Positions 54,425-64,000 of a DNA stretch of 64,000 bases are shown here, one piece after another. The position numbers were made by a program, and so were the translations under genes. The notes beneath the pieces were generated by a model. The model was given only the letters and a program-made list of their open reading frames with translations, did not search any database and was not told where the DNA came from. The stretch is from Phymatolithon calcareum (Eukaryota; Rhodophyta; Florideophyceae; Hapalidiales): assembly GCA_977006965.1 (NCBI GenBank), contig OZ345377.1, positions 868,001-932,000 on the forward strand. Direction: 5' to 3'. The first letter of the stretch is position 1. Each line of letters starts with the position of its first letter.

Positions 54425-54955
54425 CTAGTAGCACTTATTTTAGGAATCTCACTGCGCACTGGCCAATCTATTCCTGAAAGATACTCTCTTCGTGAAAATG
54501 TGACAAAGACACTCTTTTGTCCCAAGTTAGGGGCCTTGGGGTTTTTCTGCTCCCGACAACCTCGCCCTGAGAAAGCGGTTAGCTTCTGACACCAGGCGTA
54601 CCTGATTGTGCCCGTAATAACCACTGCTCTGCGTCGGTTATAGTACCAGATGTAATACTTCGATCTTGGCGGGCTACCTCGAGGACGAGGATTTCGGGCG
54701 ATCTTGTTGGGCGGGGGCGCTTTGTGCGCGAGTGTTTCACGCGGACTCCGCGCGAGAATAGTTCGCCCGAGTGTTATGCGTGGCAGCAATTCGCACGCAC
54801 TGTGGACGTGCGGTGCGCGAACTTGGTGTTTGTCGGTACAATGCGCACGCAGTGTGCGCATAGAGTGTGCGCAGGAGGTTCGCATGAATGATGTGCTGTG
54901 CACGTGCAAACAATGATTTTGGTTGCCGAGCAGAACCAGCGAACCGTTGCTACCA

Positions 54956-55111
54956 TGACAGAAAACGGTTTGGGGTCTTATTTGTCCGTGTCCTTCCCAG
55001 GTTCACCGTCGGCTTGACCGGGGGCTATATCAGTCCAAGTGGGCCATTGGCTCACTGGGTATTATTGAACTGAATGTCTGTCTTAAGTTACATAGTAATG
55101 CACAAGTCACA
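54956..55111 (-). repeat. 5' LTR of the Copia element
   Basis: It starts TGTG and ends CA on the minus strand. It shares AAGACAGACATTCAGTTC, GGACTGATATAGCCCCCGG, GGGAAGGACAC and CCCCAAACCG with the 3' LTR in the same order. Confidence 0.75.
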
Positions 55112-55163
55112 ATTCTTAGTAGCATAGTGAGACGCCAACAATGTGTGCTCAACAATGGGTGAC

Positions 55164-55284
55164 ACCCAGGGATACCGAATATACGGTATCCCTGGGTCTT
55201 ACGCATTAATTTCCCTAGGGGCCAATTACATTACTAATTGCAGGTCCATGGCTGACATCCGTAATTATATTGGATGTCAGTCAT
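55164..55284. repeat. Two hairpins just outside the Copia 5' LTR
   Basis: ACCCAGGGATACCG (55164-55177) pairs with CGGTATCCCTGGGT (55184-55197). ATGGCTGACATCC (55248-55260) pairs with GGATGTCAGTCAT (55272-55284) with one G-T type mismatch. Confidence 0.75.
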
Positions 55285-56819
55285 GATCTTTGGTTGTTTT
55301 GGCGAATCTATAGATTCTTGGAGTATAAATTGCCATAAATTCACATTTGCGAATTTTCAAACTATTGATCTCCAGTTTGCACAGAATCTGATTGGTCTAG
55401 CAAACAAGGCTTGTCCGTTGTGAACTCAGATTATTTATTTAAACCAGGTGCGACACTACTAAAGAGTGTCTATTTTAGAGTCACTAAGGCGAAGGCAGTG
55501 AACTTCGAAGCTAGTTATTTTTGAAATCGCCAAGGTCGGCCACTTTCGAGAAAAAGTTGGTAAACGTTTTGAAATTTAGAACTGTGTCACCCCGGGACAA
55601 AGATGTGGCATGCAGCAATGACTGCAACGCTGATCAGGACATTTAATTTTTTTTGTCAAAACTGCTTGCACATACAGAGGGGATAGTAACTGTAGGAATT
55701 TCGGTCCGCATTATTGGGAGCTACCACCCTTCGACTTTACTTGCTATCAAGAACTGTTCCATGGATAAGTCTTGCTGCGGTTTCTGGACAAAACGTTTGG
55801 AGGTGTGAAGATGAGAGTTTGTACATGGTTTCTGAACGAAAGCCAAATTATTTTTTCTCAAGTTTCAAAAATTAATCAAGTACTTCGTTTTAGCTAGCAG
55901 TGAGTGGTCGAGCTAACAATACATCATCAAGTCCCATACAGAGCTCTTGGAGGAGGTCTTTCGGACCCAACGGGCACACAGGTGGAGGATTATATCGCCA
56001 GCCTTCCTTCGCCGCAGCCGAAGACAACTCTTCACGAGATGACAACAGGGTCAAACTCACAGGCCTTGTGATACAAAGTGCTACAGAAAAGCGAACTGAG
56101 ATTAGCATTTGAATGGCAAGAAACACAGAGACGCAGTGTCCAAGCCTTCCACGACATTTGCAAGAAACTGCATTAACTGTCCATCTAAAGGGCCTTTCCA
56201 CAGTCGAGCGCACTACGTAGATCAGACGACACGATAGGAATTGGAAGATACTTAATTCCAAACACTTCTTGGAGATGATTATATCTCGAGCTGTTCTCTG
56301 GAAACATGACACGAACCTTACGCACGCAAGACATTCCAGTTGAGACAACAGTAGTATAGCTAGAAATCGAGCTGAACATGCGCTCATTTTCAATTAAGTA
56401 TCGCTCAGTACCTGAGACGTGTCCCGGATAACTTCAAGGGCTACATTATATCCAATATGTGGGTGCTCTAGTGGGTTGACACTGTCACGTCGTATGCCGA
56501 GCCTCATTCTTATGAAGAATAGTTCGGAAGATATTTCAATCCATAATCAGTCAAAATGGGAAAAAGTACACTGCGACCTTCTTCGCGATAAACATGCCAG
56601 TGCTCATAAGCGCATTGCCTGCTTGAGAGTTAATCTGCTTAATTTTCTCCATTTGCTCCTCTGTTCGAATACCTAAAGACATTCTGATCTCAAGGGGCAA
56701 TTCTCTGGAAGAATGCGTGACCTTTTTAACAGAATTATTCTCATACAAGTATGGATCGCTAACTCAGTGTAACCTCTCCCTTGAAAGTGAAAGCGGTAGC
56801 TTACTCTGGCTCTATTAAA
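55285..56819. other. AT-rich stretch with no supported gene
   Basis: A 167-codon frame (56393-55890, -) contains CKCRGRLGHC, which has a vague SWIM-finger look and lies downstream of the possible transposase at 56820. Not enough to call. Confidence 0.25.
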
Positions 56820-57362
56820 TCATTTCATTTCTAGCTTTGTTTCTGTGTGGTACAAAGTCTTACACCATCCGGGAACGTTCTGCAGAGATGAAAACCATGT
56901 CGACTCAAGTTGCGAGCGTCGGCTGAGAAATTCATGTCTAAGTCTTGCTCTTTTTAGATCATGTAGAATATTATTCATTTCCTTAACCTCAGAAAATCTT
57001 AACTGACTCAAGAAGAAACTGTTCACTTTGATTTTCTGATTTTGGTTTAATTGTAAGTCATCTGGAATTATCAGAGACTCAAGAAACGCTTTTCCGTTCG
57101 CCCCTATACATGATACACATTGGTCTAGAGCGAACAGATCGAGTGATTTCGACATCATAATTTTGAACTGTTGAAGTAGCCGTTCGAATGATTTCTGAGT
57201 TTGATCTGCCATACATAAAATCATAAACGTGCGAACAGGACCAGAGTTTGATCTTCCGTTCACCATCACATGGGGAACGCTGTTTATGTTCGCAATACTC
57301 TTGTCATCGATGGATACTCCTGGAACAGAACCGAAATTTTCGACCACTCCAGAATTGTCCAA
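56820..57362 (-). pseudogene. Possible MULE-type transposase fragment
   Basis: A 180-codon open frame without an initiating ATG. HVMVNGRSNSGPVRTFMILC, then QTQKSFERLLQQFKIMM and LDLFALD, resembles the part of MULE/ZSWIM-type transposases where G.PV.Y.L..DE..ES...LL..FK precedes a catalytic Asp. The rest (NQKIKVNSFFLSQLRFSEVK) is unassigned. It could also be an unrelated AT-rich frame. Confidence 0.3.
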
Positions 57363-59174
57363 CAGATAATGGACAAATAATTAGTTCATCAAATAGACCT
57401 GAGTTTAAACTGAACGGAATTGCTTTCCGTCTTCATTGCTTGCAGATTTTCAGCATGGTGCAAACAAATCACAGACGATATAATTGTTCCTTTCTTCCTG
57501 CCAGTTAATTCTGCGCCGCATGATGATTTAATTCTTCTCCTATAGATACCTAATCACATCTGGAAGAGATAAGTGACATTCGTGACTAATTTTCATAGCG
57601 TGGTCCACTAATTGTTTTTCTAAATAGTTTTGAAGTACTGTTCTGTCAGCGCACTGCGTATGACTGGTCTACTTGAAGCAATTATCGCTGAATATGAAGC
57701 TCATTATGATCCAGCATACTGTTCTAAAGCCCAAGTATCGACGGGTTGAAATTTACACTTGTACTCCATTAGAGTTGACTTAGTGCAGCGAAATATTGCT
57801 GTTCGTATATATTTCTTCACTTGGTCGACGTATGTAAAACACCTTCTAAATTGCAGACATCCTAGTTATTTGGACACCCTCTTAATATTTCTGTATAGTT
57901 CCTCACTCCGAATATCTTCGTGATCCTTGTTGACATAGAATTGCAGTTATTGCACAAAGGTGTATTCAAAATAATCAGAGAATGGATTGCTCAAATCTTA
58001 ATTGTTGTACAAAGAAACCTATGCACCATTCGCAGCCTTGTCCACATCTGATTCAATGAAAACTCGATTACTATTTCCAAAATCTTCCATCTCACATTCT
58101 TTAAGTGTGATTGCTGAAAAGTAAGGCTTCTCTGCGTCGTTTTTCTAAGAATTCAAAATTGCCTTCCTCCCGTCCCTGTTTTTCAAATGAATATCCGGAT
58201 GAATAGTAAAAGGGTGGTTCTTCCCTTTCGTGATATAAATTTGCGCTCTAAATCTATAAGAGCCTGGATCAGAAACCAAAAACTCTTCGACCTTTTTTCA
58301 TTCTGCAGTGCAAAATGTGAGTTCTTCTCTGTTCAACCTTCGACATTTGAAATTTTCTAAATGGTGACGTGGTATTCGCAGGTCTTTTTGCATCAATACA
58401 GCACGCGGTTAAGACGGATTTTTCCACAGTATTTGCCACTTCTGACAGAATAAGACACGTACAGAAACAACACCTCTCCCTTACCAATCTTGGGAGTACT
58501 TCGATATCTTCTGGACTTGAGTGCAATTAATTCGAGCCCCAGAGAATAGAATACTAATGCACCATTAGGTTCTTCTAATCAGGTTCTTGAGCCGCTTACA
58601 TTCCCGTTCACCTTCGACCCCTCCTTCAATTGATGAGTGTGAATAACGACCATATCTTCAAATTTATCATCTATTTTCCGCTAATGATTGAAATTTTCTT
58701 ACCTTTCTTCAGCTGTACCCATGAGCACTTTCGGAATGATTACAGTTCCGTCTGTGGCATGCTTGGAACTGATAATCGAGTCTCTTCCATGACTCATGGT
58801 GAAGATTCAAGTGAAATTAGAGATTTTTTCAATAAAATATTTTCGATTAAAAGCTTCCGAAATACATTATGGCCATTTGCTCGTCCATTGCAGCGGAAGC
58901 ACAAAAATCACGAATTTTCTCGAATGCACGCTCTTTATACGTCTCAAGCTCGCATATCCTCGCGAACTCAGATATTTTCTACGCTTTTCGTGCTAATGTT
59001 GAAATAGCATTGAAACCAAAGCTATAGATGTCCTCCTGCTTCGCGTGCTTGTTGTGGAGTGTAAATTGAGTTCAACATTTTCCATCACCAGATTCGGGGC
59101 TCCAATAACTGTAGAACTACTCAAAGATATTTTCCCATTCTCCGAATACGATTTGGCACAAATAACAGAAAATC
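57363..59174. other. AT-rich stretch with broken frames
   Basis: Minus-strand frame 59217-58993 (RFSVICAKSYSENGKISLSS) overlaps the end of the ORF at 59175-59618 in another frame and might continue it. No other support. Confidence 0.25.
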
Positions 59175-59618
59175 TCAAGTACCCAGATTCGCATATTGGA
59201 GTAAACAACTCGGACAAAGGGCCAGACTCAATTCTATTTCAAATAGAATTGCATGCTGTTCGATCGCATTGTTTTCCCAATCAAGATTCTGCTCTCTTTT
59301 CGTTTTCCTCAGTGAACGTGCTTTTTCAATATAATGTCCGATGACATATTCCATGACAAATATAATTGTAGAAAACTTGCTTCCGGATATCGCTGCGAGC
59401 AATAAATGCTCATCGCACAATTTGCCATCTTCTAGATATTCGAGACATACCCATTCTTCGTCTTCTCCCTGACTTGTTGCAACAAGGCCGGCTATATATT
59501 TCTGGGAAACATTTATCGCTCTATCGACGCTGAACCTTGAACATATTACAATTCTTTCTTGCCTGATACGATTAACGAATATTTGCATGAACTTTTCAGG
59601 TTTCACGTCATCGGCCAT
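59175..59618 (-). CDS. Hypothetical protein
   Basis: 147 codons from an ATG at 59618. The product looks genuine (MADDVKPEKFMQIFVNRIRQ, EEWVCLEYLEDGKLCDEHLL) with a helical C-terminal half. I recognise no domain. Given its decayed, AT-rich neighbourhood it is probably a transposon ORF fragment. Confidence 0.3.
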   Translation of the reverse strand: MADDVKPEKFMQIFVNRIRQERIVICSRFSVDRAINVSQKYIAGLVATSQGEDEEWVCLEYLEDGKLCDEHLLLAAISGSKFSTIIFVMEYVIGHYIEKARSLRKTKREQNLDWENNAIEQHAILFEIELSLALCPSCLLQYANLGT

Positions 59619-59924
59619 GTTTGATCCTTAAAATTGAATCGTCTGGATAGTTGGTGAATAGAAACTGAGTAGATTTTCGTCTTTGATAAATGTACAGCGA
59701 ATGTCAGCGGACTCGATCCGACATTTCTGAACTGTAGATTTCGTCTGTACGCTAAGACTGTGAGCTCTCTGAGTGTGAGCTCATGTTTTGAATAGATGGT
59801 TGATAACTATGCTATTGTAAATTTTCTTTGACTTAAGAGTAAAAGAGTTGCATGATTCTTCATACCAGATACTAGAGAGAACATGTGCCTGTCTTCTGCA
59901 GGTTGTAATATTCACATTTCTGAA

Positions 59925-60176
59925 CTATACCTTTGACACTAATATATCGATCAGAGCACGATGTGTTATCCTTCGTCCCTGCTCCTGAGATATGACGCTC
60001 TTCTCTTTTTGCAGGAAGCAATAGTCACAGTTGGGAATTAAATATTTGGCCCTATCGATCCTAAGCAGCCAGACAGGGTATACTTTTCGTCCGCAAAAGG
60101 AATAGAACCAAAAGTTCATTGACATTTTCCCCACAAGTGTCGCCACCGCACCGTCTTCAGGATTTTGAAAAGCCAC
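59925..60176 (-). other. Short unrecognised frame before MITE D
   Basis: The 83-codon product (MAFQNPEDGAVATLVGK...) has a CDYC motif and an even composition but matches nothing known. A CACGTTTAAACGTG palindrome lies just upstream at 60174-60187. Confidence 0.2.
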
Positions 60177-60189
60177 GTTTAAACGTGAC

Positions 60190-60506
60190 TAAACATTAAT
60201 TTTATCTATTCACTATAGAAAAGCGTCTACCTGTACCACGAGCTCATTCTTTCCCATGGTTTAAGAGTGTGGAGTGCGGGAGAGTTGTGCGTAGAGTTCG
60301 TCAGACGATTTTAGGATAGACATAACACTTGTATCAAGGGGAATTAGCTACTACTTCCCTTTTGTCCTCCAAAGAAACGTATCTTTCAGCGCTCTACGTA
60401 AAAGATGAGAAGAGGTTTTGGCATGGGTGGTTATTTAGCGTAATTTTGAAGGTTATTTAACGAATTTCCATCAAACTTTTCTATAGTGGATAGATAAAAT
60501 AAATGT
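60190..60506 (-). mobile_element. Short MULE-derived element D
   Basis: ATTTTATCTATTCACTATAG (about 60197) and its inverse near 60480-60498 bracket about 300 bases. The minus strand begins with the MULE end (GATGGAAATTCGTTAAAT), then an ATG at 60258 encoding MGKNELVVQVDAFL and a stop. This equals the start of relics A and C with everything downstream deleted, so it is an internal-deletion derivative. Confidence 0.6.
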
Positions 60507-62700
60507 TCACTCCCCTGCCAACTCAAGGTGAATGCTTTGTCCATAAAGCAAATTAAACGAATAAGAAAAAGTTCTAGATCACACACTGTCGGACTAAGAA
60601 TGCACTCTGACTTCGCCCTGTCCCATTTACAACTGAAGAGAGGGCCATCCTCATGGGCGCTTTTCGGACTCCCCAAGGGGCTCATCGAACTTTTTGAATT
60701 GCGTAATAGGGAGCATTAGTGAACTGGAAGTATGAATGCTAACATAATGCACCAGAGCAGTTGGTAGAGAAAGCGAGGCTCTTAGAGAGCTCAACTTCTC
60801 AACAAAGATATTGAATTTCCTTCCGCGCGACGTGCATTTTGCTTTTTTCTGTGCATAGAGTTTCTTGAATGGCTTGAGACCAATACTTGAAACCACTTTT
60901 TTGTCAGCTCTTTAACTTCAAAACGCTCTAATTCAAAGAAACGTTCTGCATGTTTTCTCATAATGAGATTCAATACCATTTCATTTAGTTGATCTCAATA
61001 TTGCCAAGAAGTAGAAAACATATTTTGCAATTGAAGGTATAGGTGGCGTTTGTGTAGGCAAGATCTTTCATACAGATTCAATAAATTGGGGCTTTGTCTA
61101 CTTTGTAGCCCTCTTCTCAGTTCCGTCATTGAGAGATCATCCTCACTCTTCTACGGCGCTCACGAGCTCTGTTTTCTCCCATTACGTCGCAGATGACCTT
61201 GTATCTTCTGAGAGACTAGGTGCAGAGTAATAGCTCTACCAGTTCCATTTTCTGAAACTCAGCTGTTTTGTTCCATTTTGTCGACTTATTCTTTTCTCTA
61301 GATCCTCTCCATACTAGAAATCAGCCGCTGAAAGAGTGGTGTATTGACCTTTGCGCGTTTGGAGACGCGTAACACACTTGGACCTAGCCTTGAAGTACTG
61401 AATGCCGCCTTTTTGGGGGCCCTTCGCAGTTGCCGCACCGTTGTCGGGAATTTCGATAACGGTGAAGCTTCCCATAGTCTCCAGGGCACATCATGAACAC
61501 TCTGTCACACTACCGACGTGTCTTGAATACTGGTACCGCAAGTGCCAACGACACCTTCGTGTCTATATCGTACAAAAAGACTTGTATCTTCCGATCTAAG
61601 ATAGAAAACAATCGATCAGTCCCATTTTCACACTCTACATTGTAGTTGACAAAATCACCGAGCGAGTAGTTCTAGAATATTTTTGATGCTTCGCTATTAG
61701 CAAAGCACGTCTCTTGTCGATATATAATTATACACCTTTCTTTCTGGTGCTCGCAAATACACTCGAAATAATTGTCTCCAATTTTAGTGATGTTATTCTT
61801 TCTTGTACTGTATTGTAATGAATATTTTGATTTCATAGTTTTCATGAACTTTCAATACATTGTGCTCCTCCAGATCTATATTTCACTACCACTGCGATCC
61901 CTAATTGATGTTCTATCTCTGCCAATCGTTCTTAATTCCTTTAATAAGGTCTTCTCCATGCACATGAAAAGGAAAGTTTCTCGAAGGAAACCAGTGAACT
62001 CGAAAGTTCTCATCGTATATCTTTCCCGTTCTTCCACGTGATCGATGTCAACGATGGCCTGTGCGCTCATCACTGAAACAAAATTTCGTCCTCAGCTTAG
62101 AACTTCAACAGCTCTTTTCATCTCCTTATCTTTTGCTACGGCGAAGCACTTTTCGTTCTTCTCCTATTTGAGAAGATTTCGAAATTCTAGCACATCATTT
62201 CGTCACAATATGACAGCGCCTACCTGCTTTCTCGAGTTCTTCTTGGGACAAGCAGTAGCCATTTTTCGAAGAGTTTTAGGAAGCGACGCAATTTTCTCTG
62301 GACAATTACACTTGTGGAAAAACACTCTGTGAAATCTTCATGTTTTTTTGTACTGTGTATATCATTAAATTGCACTCATTTCAGAATTTTCCGTTACGAA
62401 TAAAGTGTGTACCTTCTTGAATTCTAAGATTCTTGGAAAGGAGTGAAGCATAATATTGAAGAGAAAAAAGGCGGCGATATAATATTGGAGCGGAGAACAA
62501 ACAAAAAATCCGCTTATTTTTTTTTAAAGCAGCGTAAATTAAAAATACGAAATTAAGATATTTCATGAAAGGAAAAAAAGGAAACCCCAAGCATGGATAT
62601 GATATTGGAGAAGAGAACAGACTAAAATTCGGCTTATATCTTTTTAAAAAAGGCTAGATTAAAAATATGTAAACTATGAGATTTCATAAAAGAAAAACAC
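60507..62700. other. AT-rich stretch with decayed minus-strand coding traces
   Basis: Fragments such as MVLNLIMRKHAERFFELERF (60979 downward) and CNCPEKIASLPKTLRKMATA (about 62320 downward) look like remains of one or more transposase-like proteins in several frames. No gene can be reconstructed. Confidence 0.25.
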
Positions 62701-63601
62701 CGAAATTCACTCCATGGCCAGAAAAAGCGGAAAATGTACCGAACATGGCCACCGGAAGCCAAACTTACTACTCATATTTTAGGAACACTACTGCTCATTG
62801 AGAGCTCGTCTTCGTATTCGACCGATACTCTGAACGTGTATCCTCTGCGTAAATTTCACCGTGCTTCTGAACATCGACAGCGTCAGGATCACCAAGTTTG
62901 CCGCACGCAGCTCCGTTGGAGGCTACTGTAGGAAGCGCCAGTTCTGGATGTAGATACTCGAGCGGCGGGTGCGAGTCCTGACAAACTTCATTGCAACAAA
63001 AGACCGAATCAATTGAATCGCCTCACAGCTCAGGTAGTTGGTCTGCGAACCATGTGTGTACTGCGCTCGTACTTATCCGCAGTACAGAAACGCGATCCAG
63101 GCGTAGTGGAAATGATTTTCATAACTTCTCTCTCAGCTTCACCGCGTTTTCTGCTGTCCAAAGGGCACAATGAAACCCTGAGGGGCCTTCACCTGCTTTG
63201 TCGGAATTGACGCCACCAATTTCATCACAGTGATGAAGTGCCAGCTTTTCACTCTAGCGACGGTTGACTGTCTGTTAGTATAATGTTATGATGCCAACAG
63301 ACAGGCGAACACTCTGGCATTCAGCATCTCGCAGGGAAAGAGCGCAAACAGCTGGACCGGTTTTCTCTTCAAATGCCTTCATGCTTCCCCAAGATGACGA
63401 TCGCGTCGAGGATATAAAGCATAGAGAATAGCGCACGAAATAAATTTTACTGCCACATAGATTGTTTTGGGAAACGTATGAGTTCTAGGTATGGCAAGGA
63501 TGAGTACGACAGTGCATTTAGCAAGAGAAGAGTAATAGGTACACCGGGGGTGACTATGCAGTGAACTTTGACGATTATTTCTGGCCATAGAGTGAGTTTC
63601 G
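62701..63601 (+). mobile_element. MULE relic B
   Basis: The ends CGAAATTCACTCCATGGCC (62701) and, inverted, CGAAACTCACTCTATGGCC (63601) match and are related to those of relic A. On the + strand come an N-terminal DNA-binding remnant (SVRITKFAAR, about 62880) and a catalytic remnant (FVGIDATNF then YDANRQANTLAFSIS, about 63200-63340), both counterparts of relic A and here on one strand. Stops and frameshifts are numerous. No clear target duplication was found. Confidence 0.65.
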
Positions 63602-63643
63602 TTTAAAAAACTTTATTTGAATGTCCTTTATTTCGTGAATAAA

Positions 63644-64000
63644 CATTAATTTTATCTATCCACTATAGAAAAGTTTGATGGAAATTCGTTAAATGGCCTT
63701 CAGAAGTACGCTAAATAATCACCCATGTCAAAACTACTGCTCATCTTTTACGTAGAGCGCTGAGAGATACTTTTCTTTGGAGGGAAAAAGGGAACTAGTT
63801 GCAAATTCCCTTGATCCAAGTTTTGTGCATATTGTAAAAATCGTCTGACGTGCTCTACGGACAACTCTCCCGCACGAAACACTCTGAAACCATGCAAGAA
63901 TGAGCTCGTGTTACAGGTGCACGAATAATTTAGATCAAGCTTCGACGATGTTGTTAACGTCATGATCTCCCGCAACGCATCAATCGGATGGCCCACCTAG
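63644..64000 (+). mobile_element. Left part of MULE relic C, cut by the window end
   Basis: ATTTTATCTATCCACTATAG, then GATGGAAATTCGTTAAATGG at 63678, is the mirror image of element D. From about 63893 it encodes a start like MGKNELVLQV and SSFDDVVNVMIS, matching relic A, with a frameshift after the ATG and an in-frame stop. Confidence 0.6.

Larger units (their letters stand above)
47308..55111 (-). mobile_element. Degenerate Copia (Ty1-type) LTR retrotransposon with a nested insertion
   Basis: Related LTRs lie at 54956-55111 (5') and 47308-47457 (3'). Between them, on the minus strand, Copia domains follow in order: gag, protease, integrase remnant, reverse transcriptase, RNase H. Removing the 2.46-kb insertion at 48376-50830 leaves about 5.35 kb, a normal Copia length. 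Minus-strand TGGTAGCAACGG directly after the 5' LTR may be the primer-binding site, and AGGAAA before the 3' LTR a polypurine tract. LTRs agree at roughly three quarters of positions by eye and every domain is frameshifted, so the copy is old. No clear 5-bp target duplication was found. Confidence 0.85.

Noticed and set aside
54421-54909. 162-codon ORF on the minus strand
   Set aside because: It lies in the leader between the Copia 5' LTR and gag, and repeated TGCGCAC motifs account for its His/Arg-rich content.

Overview
The window looks like nuclear DNA of a photosynthetic eukaryote, with few genes and many repeats. The best lineage clue is a plant-type lycopene cyclase with a transit-peptide-like N-terminus. 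Genes with single uninterrupted reading frames among decayed transposons fit an intron-poor alga such as a red alga. That assignment is inference: no rRNA or organelle gene is present to confirm it.

Host genes. Four genes are well supported: a PH-domain plus Ser/Thr kinase (6349-7467, +), a lycopene cyclase (12090-13610, -), a prenylcysteine-oxidase-like flavoprotein (14763-16469, -) and a bZIP transcription factor (43529-44050, -) with ACGT-core sites upstream. A hypothetical gene at 1296-3028 (-) is split over two frames. A broken reading frame occupies 1-1133 (+). A 337-bp piece of the flavoprotein gene is duplicated, inverted, at 19840-20176.

Mobile DNA fills most of the rest. A complete Tigger/pogo-type transposon (26407-29258) has perfect 24-bp ends, a TA target duplication and an intact 502-codon transposase. 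It sits inside the two ends of another TA-flanked element (26186-29614). An old Copia element with LTRs (47308-55111, -) is cut in its RNase H region by a foldback or MULE-like element (48376-50830). That element has long repeat-filled inverted arms and a 9-bp target duplication, and it carries an intact reading frame whose C-terminal third resembles histone H3. MULE relics sharing related ends lie at 30576-31551, 45530, 60190-60506, 62701-63601 and 63644 to the window end. A Ty3/gypsy fragment near 31.8-32.5 kb is interrupted by a 357-bp CAGGGG-ended MITE. One LINE family left three 3' fragments (8920, 11375, 38500), and a tRNA-derived SINE at about 37.8-38.1 kb shares its tail.

Other structure includes three ~210-bp tandem repeats (4349-4990), a cluster of hairpins at 8540-8838, near-perfect palindromes at 3500, 24780, 40124 and 55164, and three look-alike hairpins at 29795-30021. 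The last 9 kb is AT-rich and holds weakly recognisable transposase relics but no confident host gene. All identifications come from reading motifs by eye; none was tested by a database search.
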